Both the position numbers and the translations under genes were made by a program. Positions 21,948 to 26,166 of a DNA stretch of 26,166 nucleotides are shown one piece after another. The notes beneath the pieces are model-generated. The model searched no databases, was not told the DNA's origin, and was given only the letters and a program-made list of their open reading frames with translations. Where the stretch lies: IMG/VR virus record IMGVR_UViG_3300012936_000143, positions 1-26,166 of that record, one strand, 5' to 3'. This DNA comes from a virus. The first letter of the stretch is position 1; each line of letters starts with the position of its first letter.

Positions 21948-21951
21948 GGGT

Positions 21952-21960
21952 ATTATAACA
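21952..21960 (-). promoter_or_regulatory. Extended -10 promoter of the DUF1127/packaging operon
   Basis: Minus strand TGTTATAAT (21960-21952), an extended -10 with perfect TATAAT, preceded by A/T-rich DNA and no clear -35. The sequence TAATACCCCCT beginning inside the -10 is repeated exactly inside the promoter upstream of 23350. Confidence 0.5.
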
Positions 21961-22001
21961 TACTGATAATTAAGACACTTGTAGGGTATTTTGCATACCC
22001 G

Positions 22002-22676
22002 TTAGTCTCTTGCGGTAAGCCTCGCTACAGTTCTATTTAAGAACCATACTACGAGTTTTGAATGCCAAGACTTCATCTTTCTCTCAACATCCAGAAATAA
22101 AATAATGCGCGGATAAAGGGTGTTATTCTGAACGTAGTGTTCGTAGGTATCATCGAATGCTAGTACCTGCCCATCATTCCAAAAATAACTCTGCCCATCG
22201 ACCATTAAGAAGCAGTCTTTTCTGTTGGGTGTTTTTAATCCTATATGGACTCTTACACTCCCTTTCCAAGGTCCTTCATGGGCCTCTATCCGCGCTTGCG
22301 GTTCCAAACACGAAACCATAGCTAATCTAATGTCTTTATGGCGTTTCAAGATTTTTAATGTCTTAGGACACTGAACACGGGCGTTTGGTGTTGGCCTTGA
22401 ATACCACTTTAAAATAAACTTATGCCACTTACCGTCATTGGTAACATCTTCGTCAAAAAACATATCACCCTGAATAGGGGTAGCATAATTTGCAGCCTGT
22501 AGAAGTTCTTGCTGCACTTCTTCAAAATTATCTAACAGGTCTTTTATTGACTTCCTTTCAGTCATTGCCTCTGTCAGATCAGCTTGCACAGGATCAAACG
22601 AATGACGGGCCACATAAGTATTAACCTTATCTAGCCACCTGTATAAAATCTCTGTGCTAAAAATTCTTGATAACAT
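22002..22676 (-). CDS. Aspartyl/asparaginyl beta-hydroxylase-like oxygenase
   Basis: A 224-aa protein. Its last 100 residues align by eye with AspH. CLEPQARIEAHEGP matches the PHTGP block (His133 as iron ligand) and VRVHIGLKTP the RMHLGL block (Arg142, His144). AFDDTYEHYVQN contains His180, the second ligand, and YPRIILFLDV has Arg190, which binds 2-oxoglutarate. The carboxylate ligand used by most 2OG enzymes is absent, as in AspH. The family hydroxylates Asp/Asn in EGF-like domains in eukaryotes and acts on lipids in some bacteria (LpxO type). The substrate here is unknown. It follows a small exported Cys-containing protein without a gap, so that protein is a candidate partner. Residues 1-70 are helical. 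Confidence 0.82.
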   Translation of the reverse strand: MLSRIFSTEILYRWLDKVNTYVARHSFDPVQADLTEAMTERKSIKDLLDNFEEVQQELLQAANYATPIQGDMFFDEDVTNDGKWHKFILKWYSRPTPNARVQCPKTLKILKRHKDIRLAMVSCLEPQARIEAHEGPWKGSVRVHIGLKTPNRKDCFLMVDGQSYFWNDGQVLAFDDTYEHYVQNNTLYPRIILFLDVERKMKSWHSKLVVWFLNRTVARLTARD

Positions 22677-22880
22677 CTATGTTTCGATGCCCCTAGAGAT
22701 AGGCAAACAATGATTAGTGATACTAATTGAAATGCCCTCGTACTGAGCTTCAAAGTTTCTCTTAGCTATTCGTGAAGCATCCTCACAGAATTGTCTGTCT
22801 GCAAAGAGGACGGGGGCTACTGAAAATGAACAGGTATCAATAGTGGTACTGAAGCACATCAGTATTACCGCTAAAAACAT
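22677..22880 (-). CDS. Small exported Cys-containing protein (unknown)
   Basis: A 67-aa protein with an N-terminal hydrophobic stretch typical of a signal peptide or membrane anchor (MFLAVILMCFSTTIDTCSFS) and Cys at 9, 17, 32 and 58. The part after residue 26 is polar (FADRQFCEDASRIAKRNFEA). It overlaps the upstream gene by a TGATG start/stop, and the next gene (the AspH-like oxygenase) begins on the base after its stop. That layout suggests the two are made together. No lipobox is evident. The family is unknown to me. Confidence 0.55.
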   Translation of the reverse strand: MFLAVILMCFSTTIDTCSFSVAPVLFADRQFCEDASRIAKRNFEAQYEGISISITNHCLPISRGIET

Positions 22881-23068
22881 CAGGAAGCTTTCTTAGCTTT
22901 CTTCCCCTTTTTAGCATACCCACCATATGCGTAGCCAGCTTTTGGCTGTTTCAAATTTGTAATATCTATGCCATTGCCTTGCACCGCCATGTAGCCACCA
23001 CCAGCGGCTTTTACGGAAGCTCCACAATTGGCAGGTTTGATTTTGGCAACTTTGTATCCCATGTTCAT
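22880..23068 (-). CDS. Small basic Gly/Ala/Lys-rich protein (unknown)
   Basis: A 62-aa protein with a Gly-rich middle (GASVKAAGGGYMAVQGNGID) and a Lys-rich end (KKGKKAKKAS). Only one Cys (15) is present. It starts MNMGYKV with AGG ten bases upstream; a start at the second Met is also possible. It ends in a TGATG overlap with the exported-protein gene. Resemblance to nucleic-acid or capsid-decorating basic peptides is compositional only. Confidence 0.55.
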   Translation of the reverse strand: MNMGYKVAKIKPANCGASVKAAGGGYMAVQGNGIDITNLKQPKAGYAYGGYAKKGKKAKKAS

Positions 23069-23071
23069 CTT

Positions 23072-23350
23072 CTACCTATTCTCAAAAAGTTTCTTTGCAA
23101 TTTCGGTAGCCTCTCTATCTTGTTTAGACGGTACGAAATTATGTTCAGTTTCGAAAAAATCTGCGTACCCACTAAAGGGCTGTGCATTTCTTCTAGCTTG
23201 TTCTGGGGTGATAAGGCCCTCTTCGACAAGATATTCTCTAGTTCTAACTAAGGACAGTCTTACACCTGTGTTTGCTTCTATAGCTGCCCTTATATAATGG
23301 AGATTTATGGTATACTTATCGGTGCCTGTATTGGATGGTCTGTTTTTCAT
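23072..23350 (-). CDS. Small protein, possible DNA-binding (unknown)
   Basis: A 92-aa protein with a helical N-terminal half (HYIRAAIEANTGVRLSLVRT, then REYLVEEGLITPEQARR) that could form a winged-helix or helix-turn-helix. A C-terminal part follows with SGYADFFETEHNFVP and ends in an acidic/basic helix. I do not recognise the family. It is first in its operon, behind a good promoter (23370-23399) whose spacer carries the recurrent G-rich motif. A regulator that acts on such sites is a possibility, not shown. Confidence 0.55.
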   Translation of the reverse strand: MKNRPSNTGTDKYTINLHYIRAAIEANTGVRLSLVRTREYLVEEGLITPEQARRNAQPFSGYADFFETEHNFVPSKQDREATEIAKKLFENR

Positions 23351-23369
23351 TCTAATCCATCTAGTAATC

Positions 23370-23399
23370 TTTATAACATAGGGGGTATTAGCTAGTCAA
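23370..23399 (-). promoter_or_regulatory. Sigma70-type promoter for the 23350-22002 operon
   Basis: Minus strand -35 TTGACT (23399-23394), 18-bp spacer, extended -10 TGTTATAAA (TATAAA 23375-23370). The spacer contains TAATACCCCCT, an exact copy of the sequence at the DUF1127 promoter. The start would be near 23363, only about 13 bases before the ATG. Confidence 0.6.
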
Positions 23400-23405
23400 C
23401 TGAAA

Positions 23406-23415
23406 TAACCCCTTG
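23406..23415. repeat. 10-bp copy of the TAACCCCTTG motif
   Basis: TAACCCCTTG on the plus strand, the first 10 bases of the 13-mer found at 3137 and 26081. It sits just upstream of the -35 of the promoter at 23370-23399, a position that fits an operator or activator site. Confidence 0.45.
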
Positions 23416-23434
23416 CCAAGACCCCTAATCCATG

Positions 23435-23456
23435 ATAAAATTCAGATGTCCTCTGA
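23435..23456 (-). terminator. Weak intrinsic terminator after the HNH-like gene
   Basis: Minus strand TCAGA (23456-23452), loop GGACA, wait-free closing arm TCTGA (23446-23442), then ATTTTAT. The stem is short and the T-run imperfect, so termination is likely partial. It lies between the HNH-like gene and the next promoter. Confidence 0.4.
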
Positions 23457-23463
23457 GGGGGTC

Positions 23464-23871
23464 CTATATATACAATGCTAGGTTAGCTTTTAGTACGCTG
23501 TACGGAATATCTAGCTGATAGGCCAACACTCTAATCGTTTCCTCTTTGCAAGAGTCTTGTTTCAAACGATTAGCTTTCTGGGACACCACCCTTACATTTC
23601 CACGAATATACCCTTTAGATGGGTCTATCCTGTCTATTGACGGGCTACTATTGGCTGGGCCTTTCTTTTTCTTAAAATAATCTATTGGTATGCCCAGAAC
23701 AGGGCAGCGTAAGGGAAAAGGGGAGAGATCGTCTAATGAGATATCAAACTCAATATCATCTTTCCTACATCTTGAAGAGATATTATTGAGTGTTGTAAGA
23801 AACTTTAAGCGACAATACGCTTCAAATACCTCTTCGATATTAAGATGCTGCAACTCTCTTGGGTCATACAT
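23464..23871 (-). CDS. HNH-like nuclease family protein
   Basis: A 135-aa protein. The core reads RCPVLGIPIDYF (Cys56), then SPSIDRIDPSKGYIRGNVRV (about 76-95) and VSQKANRLKQD. I know this pattern from phage HNH-type endonucleases and their relatives. The first His of HNH is replaced by Asp here (SIDRID), and only one Cys remains of a usual CxxC pair, so activity is uncertain. Residues 1-45 are helical. The start overlaps the preceding gene by 8 bases. It may be a free-standing homing-type nuclease, a packaging-linked nuclease or a degenerate copy. Confidence 0.62.
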   Translation of the reverse strand: MYDPRELQHLNIEEVFEAYCRLKFLTTLNNISSRCRKDDIEFDISLDDLSPFPLRCPVLGIPIDYFKKKKGPANSSPSIDRIDPSKGYIRGNVRVVSQKANRLKQDSCKEETIRVLAYQLDIPYSVLKANLALYI

Positions 23872-24211
23872 CGTCCTCTGCCCCTTCGAATAGGGGGATT
23901 TGGCCTTGTCCAGTTACATAGTTTTCTTGCTGTTCTGCAGCTTTAAGAAACTCTTCAGAAGCTTCTCTTAAGGCATGCCCCATCTTGTACATATCCCCAA
24001 ATCCATCTGCAGACAGGTCTTCACGGGAATATTCAATAGCGTTTTCAACTAAGGTTCTAAAAGGGACCACGACAACCTTTGCATCATCGTCATCATCTTC
24101 AGGAGTGTACGCAAAGCAAGAGACTGTTAGTATACCATCTTGATCTACTTCAAGTTCATGCTCCACATCTAATTCAAATTCGAATTTAATAGTTTCTGTG
24201 GTAGTTGTCAT
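23864..24211 (-). CDS. Acidic protein (unknown)
   Basis: A 115-aa acidic protein from ATG 24211 (MTTTTETIKFEFELDVEHEL). A frame open further upstream to 24298 starts with GTG inside the promoter, so the shorter start is preferred. The first 55 residues look like beta strands with a DDDDDD-like run (PEDDDDDAK), the rest helical (YSREDLSADGFGDMYKMGHA, then LREASEEFLKAAEQQ). Such acidic proteins often mimic DNA or bind host factors; that is a guess. Its stop overlaps the HNH-like start by 8 bases. Confidence 0.6.
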   Translation of the reverse strand: MTTTTETIKFEFELDVEHELEVDQDGILTVSCFAYTPEDDDDDAKVVVVPFRTLVENAIEYSREDLSADGFGDMYKMGHALREASEEFLKAAEQQENYVTGQGQIPLFEGAEDDV

Positions 24212-24266
24212 TTTCTGTACTGCTCTATCAGGGACCACACCCGTAGATTTATTTATTATATTGGAT

Positions 24267-24295
24267 GGTATACACCATATATTGTGGTAGGTCAA
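24267..24295 (-). promoter_or_regulatory. Sigma70-type promoter upstream of 24211
   Basis: Minus strand -35 TTGACC (24295-24290), a 17-bp spacer and -10 TATACC (24272-24267). An inverted repeat ATGGT-GTAT-ACCAT overlaps the -10, and a copy of the GGGGTTA motif (24301-24308) with a near-complementary partner (TAACCCT, 24314-24320) lies just upstream. Both could be regulator sites. Expected start near 24260. Confidence 0.55.
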
Positions 24296-24400
24296 CACTT
24301 AGGGGTTACTTTATAACCCTTACTTAATGGATTACGCGGATGGACCTAGTTTACAATAGCCCCGAAGGTGTATTTTAAAGTTATCTACGAAGTTTACATT

Positions 24401-24550
24401 TTAAATCAACGCGGATCGATTATTCTCCATAGTGCAACCTAATGGTTTACAGCCCATTTTTCCTAATTTTGTGCAGAGCTTGTATACGATACCGCCACCC
24501 ACCCCCCATGGCGCTTGGCCCCCCTCGCATTTTTTAAGATAGCAAGTAAG
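24401..24550 (-). pseudogene. Open frame of 49 codons without an ATG (possible remnant)
   Basis: A minus-strand frame runs from just after a stop (TAG at 24553-24551) to TAA at 24403-24401. It encodes a Cys/Gly-rich sequence that includes KKCEGGQAPWGVGGGIVYK and GKMGCKPLGCTMENNR. It has five Cys and reads like protein, but lacks an upstream ATG. Internal ATGs exist at 24457 and 24430, and a GTG at 24502. No ribosome site is clear. It may be the end of a broken gene or a chance frame in G-rich DNA. Confidence 0.2.
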
Positions 24551-24792
24551 CTATTGTTTTTTAACGCTTTTCTTCTGTAAACTTATAATATAATAAGAAA
24601 AGAAAGAGCTAAAATAAAACCAAAGAGAAATTAAGAAAAGAAATTGTAATAATATCAAGAATTTATAGCTTTGGGGCTTATACTTTTTTGTTATCAGGCT
24701 AGGAAAATTGCTCCAGATTTTTAACTTGACGAAAATTAATTGGCTGGTGGTGCCTCTTTCGCGTGTACGTTTTAAGCCTCTTATAATCTAGT

Positions 24793-24889
24793 AATAGCTG
24801 CAGGGGCTATTCTAAAGCCCGTACAAGGGGGTTATTACTCTTTAGCAAGTTACCCTAGCTTAACCCCGTAAAGCTTCCCTACGGGCTTT
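24793..24889. ncRNA. Nested-stem element, possible structured RNA or cis-site
   Basis: Perfect outer stem AAAGCCCGTA (24814-24823) with TACGGGCTTT (24880-24889); inner stem GGGGTTA (24828-24834) with TAACCCC (24861-24867); a flanking hairpin AATAGC/GCTATT (24793-24798 with 24806-24811). Alternative pairings exist: GGGCT/AGCCC (24804-24808 with 24816-24820) and CCCGTA/TACGGG (24865-24870 with 24880-24885), the last followed on the plus strand by CTTTTAATTA, like a weak terminator. A plus-strand TATAAT sits at 24782-24787. It may be a small RNA, an attenuator-like switch or a DNA site. Confidence 0.35.
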
Positions 24890-24935
24890 TAATTAGCTTT
24901 TGGCGCTCCAAGACTCTTGCAATGTTTCAGGGCAA

Positions 24936-24960
24936 TAAAAAAGCCCCCAAAAAGGGGGCT
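24936..24960 (-). terminator. Intrinsic terminator of the three-gene cassette
   Basis: Minus strand AGCCCCC, loop TTTTT, GGGGGCT, then a T6 run and ATTGCCCTG. Strong stem and T-run make this a confident terminator after the gene ending at 24997. Stem, T-run and downstream ATTGCCCTG are nearly identical to the terminator at 26134-26159. Confidence 0.85.
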
Positions 24961-24996
24961 AATCATTATCATATTATAAGCTGGTTATTAGTCTAA

Positions 24997-25275
24997 CTAA
25001 AACCCCTGCATTTTATGCACAAGGTCATTAAGCTGGCTATGTACATCATAATATTTTTTAAGAGCTTTCTTACTGTTTTCCAATTGGCGCTCTAACCTAG
25101 CGACTTTGCTTAGTAGCTCCAAATTGCGCTCTTGCTTAGTACGGGCAATGTTAACCAGTTTCTGCAAGTCTTTAGCCGTTTCAAAGCGCTGCGCCTCTTT
25201 AGTATCTGGAATAAGAGTTTCCTCAATAAAAGCTAAAAAATTTCTAAGCCCGTTACTTCCGTTAAATTCAGTCAT
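24997..25275 (-). CDS. Coiled-coil protein of the three-gene cassette (unknown)
   Basis: A 92-aa protein. Residues 30-90 are a strong coiled coil (AKDLQKLVNIARTKQERNLE, then LLSKVARLERQLENSKKALK). The N-terminus is short and polar (MTEFNGSNGLRNFLAFIEET). There is no Cys, signal or membrane segment. It is the last of three genes linked by ATGA overlaps, followed by a strong terminator. I do not recognise the family. Confidence 0.65.
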   Translation of the reverse strand: MTEFNGSNGLRNFLAFIEETLIPDTKEAQRFETAKDLQKLVNIARTKQERNLELLSKVARLERQLENSKKALKKYYDVHSQLNDLVHKMQGF

Positions 25276-25748
25276 AGCAAAGCCCCCTCTTTTAAATGCT
25301 TTTCAATTAGCTTATCAAAACGATTTTCTAGCTGTTCTGTAAAGCGCTCACACAAAGCAGGGTTATCAGTCATATTAAACCTTGTTAGACAGTAAGCTTC
25401 ACCAGCTAGAATAAATGCGTCCGAATGCTCTATACATTCCAAAGCAAAAACGAATTTATCAGTAGTCAAATGATAAGTTTTCGCATTGTCTAAAGTAGCG
25501 CATTCCGCAACGGCTAACCTGCAAATTTTATTAATATCCTTTGCATCATTTTTTAAAAGAAAAGCTGCATCGATTGCCGCCAAAGCTTTATCTTTTCCAA
25601 AGAATTGGCAAATTGAAATAAGCCAGTAGTGACTAACCATTTGCGCTTTATTGCTGTAGTTTTGGCCCCATGCATTGGGGGCCTTATCTAAGCACGTTAC
25701 ATAGTCCATTGCGCATTGGTTCAGGTTCATACCTTTTAAAAGTTTCAT
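25272..25748 (-). CDS. Cys-rich helical protein of the three-gene cassette (unknown)
   Basis: A 158-aa, helical, Cys-containing protein (about seven Cys, mostly isolated). It has MKLLKGMNLNQCAMDYVTCL at the start, HYWLISICQFFGKDKALAAI and KICRLAVAECATLDNAK in the middle, and ERFTEQLENRFDKLIEKHLK at the end. No signal peptide is seen. The ATG overlaps the preceding stop by 4 bases, and its own stop overlaps the next start. An internal start at 25730 is possible. I do not recognise a fold; a host-takeover protein would fit the position. Confidence 0.65.
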   Translation of the reverse strand: MKLLKGMNLNQCAMDYVTCLDKAPNAWGQNYSNKAQMVSHYWLISICQFFGKDKALAAIDAAFLLKNDAKDINKICRLAVAECATLDNAKTYHLTTDKFVFALECIEHSDAFILAGEAYCLTRFNMTDNPALCERFTEQLENRFDKLIEKHLKEGALL

Positions 25749-26050
25749 TGTACTGGTACCCCGTTGATTTTTAGGTTTACGGGTATCTGGCTTTCAAGGT
25801 CTAGCATTTGAGCTTTTAAAACTTGATCTTTGTAATACTCCAAAGCTTCGGTTTTATCTGCAAACCCTGCCAGCGTTTTAGTACCTTGGTTTTTTATACT
25901 TCTAACCAATTGATAAGCAAAATTAGCTGTTGTTACCATTTCCACAAGTACCAAATAATGGCCCCCGTTAGAATATCGGTTACTTTTCCAGCTTTCCATT
26001 ACAAGGCCGAAACCTGTATCAGTACAAATTTGATCTTTCTTATTAATCAT
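25745..26050 (-). CDS. First gene of the three-gene cassette (unknown)
   Basis: A 101-aa protein with a likely alpha/beta N-terminal half (TGFGLVMESWKSNRYSNGGH, then YLVLVEMVTTANFAYQLVRS) and a helical end. No motif is recognised. The start has AAGGA nine bases upstream. Its leader carries the 13-bp repeat (26081-26093) flanked by a direct repeat of GTTAAGCTAT. It is the first gene of a cassette that lies between two matched terminators, so it probably uses a promoter in 26051-26131, which I could not place with confidence. Confidence 0.65.
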   Translation of the reverse strand: MINKKDQICTDTGFGLVMESWKSNRYSNGGHYLVLVEMVTTANFAYQLVRSIKNQGTKTLAGFADKTEALEYYKDQVLKAQMLDLESQIPVNLKINGVPVQ

Positions 26051-26071
26051 AGCGTGGTATCCTTTTGTTAA

Positions 26072-26099
26072 GTTAAGCTATAACCCCTTGTTAAGCTAT
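26072..26099. repeat. Direct repeat GTTAAGCTAT around the 13-bp motif, copy 2
   Basis: GTTAAGCTAT occurs at 26072-26081 and 26090-26099 (period 18). Between and overlapping them is TAACCCCTTGTTA (26081-26093), the exact 13-mer of 3137-3149. The arrangement upstream of the gene at 26050 looks like an operator for a dimeric or tandem-binding protein. Confidence 0.5.
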
Positions 26100-26133
26100 T
26101 TCTTATCATATTACAAGGCTTATTAGCAGGGCA

Positions 26134-26159
26134 TAAAAAAAGCCCCCATTTAGGGGGCT
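26134..26159 (-). terminator. Intrinsic terminator of a gene beyond the window
   Basis: Minus strand AGCCCCC (26159-26153), loop TAAAT, GGGGGCT (26147-26141), then T7 and ATGCCCTG. It ends transcription coming from higher coordinates outside the window. It is a near copy of the terminator at 24936-24960. Confidence 0.82.
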
Positions 26160-26166
26160 AATCTTA

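Larger units (their letters stand above)
24299..24996. other. Noncoding region of about 700 bases
   Basis: No convincing gene. From low to high coordinates: an imperfect inverted repeat (24301-24320); an open minus frame of 49 codons without ATG start (24401-24550); a G-rich minus-strand tract (24492-24524); AT-rich DNA with purine repeats TAAGAAAAGAAA at 24594-24605 and 24632-24643; a plain A/T-rich stretch to about 24780; a nested-stem element (24793-24889); and the terminator of the upstream cassette (24936-24960). It separates the small-gene cassette from the late module. A replication origin, packaging or regulatory region is possible, but none is proven. Confidence 0.7.

Noticed and set aside
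24211-24298. Extended 5' end of the 23864-24211 gene (GTG start at 24298)
   Set aside because: The extra codons lie over a good sigma70 promoter and have no ribosome site, so ATG 24211 is preferred.
24726-24760. Promoter from the plus-strand TTGACG at 24726
   Set aside because: No -10 at 16-18 bp spacing (GGTGCC there), and the nearest TATAAT is about 50 bp away.
24299-24996. tRNA or integration site in the noncoding region
   Set aside because: No T-loop GGTTCxAxTCC-like sequence or cloverleaf on either strand, and no integrase gene in the window.
26072-26099. Start of a CRISPR-like or iteron array
   Set aside because: Only two direct repeat units with an 18-bp period; no further copies or spacers.

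Overview
The window is about 26 kb of what looks like a tailed-phage genome (or a prophage read outside its host context). Almost every gene lies on the minus strand, packed with 1-20 nt overlaps. It holds a nearly complete late module: small and large terminase, portal, scaffold, major capsid protein, adaptor, a nozzle/stabilisation protein, tail fibres, endolysin and overlapping spanins. I see no tape-measure, major tail tube, sheath or baseplate gene, so a short-tailed (podovirus-like) virion is the best reading. The spanin pair implies a Gram-negative host. Several families, and the low-to-medium GC content, suggest a marine bacterium; this is an inference. No integrase, repressor, tRNA, CRISPR array or insertion sequence was found.

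Transcription order runs from high to low coordinates. (a) 26166-24936: three small unknown genes joined by ATGA overlaps, bracketed by two nearly identical intrinsic terminators. (b) 24935-24299: about 640 noncoding bases with a nested-stem element, an AT/purine-rich tract and a G-rich tract. (c) 24211-22002: small accessory genes, including an HNH-like protein, a small exported protein and an aspartyl/asparaginyl beta-hydroxylase-like oxygenase. (d) 21918-12870: a DUF1127 protein, small basic proteins, two membrane-anchored coiled-coil proteins, TerS, TerL, portal, a 72-aa helical protein, a second 2OG-Fe(II) oxygenase, a SleB-type wall hydrolase and the scaffold. (e) 12585-3215: the capsid gene with its own promoter and a downstream hairpin, then adaptor, nozzle, fibre, a cupredoxin-like protein, three tandem paralogous adhesin-like proteins and a tail-assembly chaperone-like protein. 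(f) 3134-1: a HlyC-like acyltransferase homologue behind its own promoter, a long coiled-coil protein, then endolysin, inner spanin, outer spanin and the start of another gene.

The packaging motor (TerS/TerL) loads DNA through the portal into a scaffold-assembled capsid. Adaptor and nozzle close the neck, and fibres plus the three paralogues probably contact the host. The SleB protein is a good candidate for opening the wall during entry, and the endolysin/spanin set for release.

The least ordinary points are: a HlyC-fold protein whose catalytic His and Asp both appear replaced; a TerL with an N-terminal extension resembling the Recombinase domain of large serine recombinases; a virion-module cupredoxin with an intact type-1 copper ligand set; two unrelated 2OG-type oxygenases; a DUF1127 gene whose ribosome binding site lies in a predicted hairpin; and a recurrent intergenic GGGGTTA/TAACCCC motif placed at or near promoters. 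All identifications rest on reading motifs by eye and on remembered family sequences; no database search was run.
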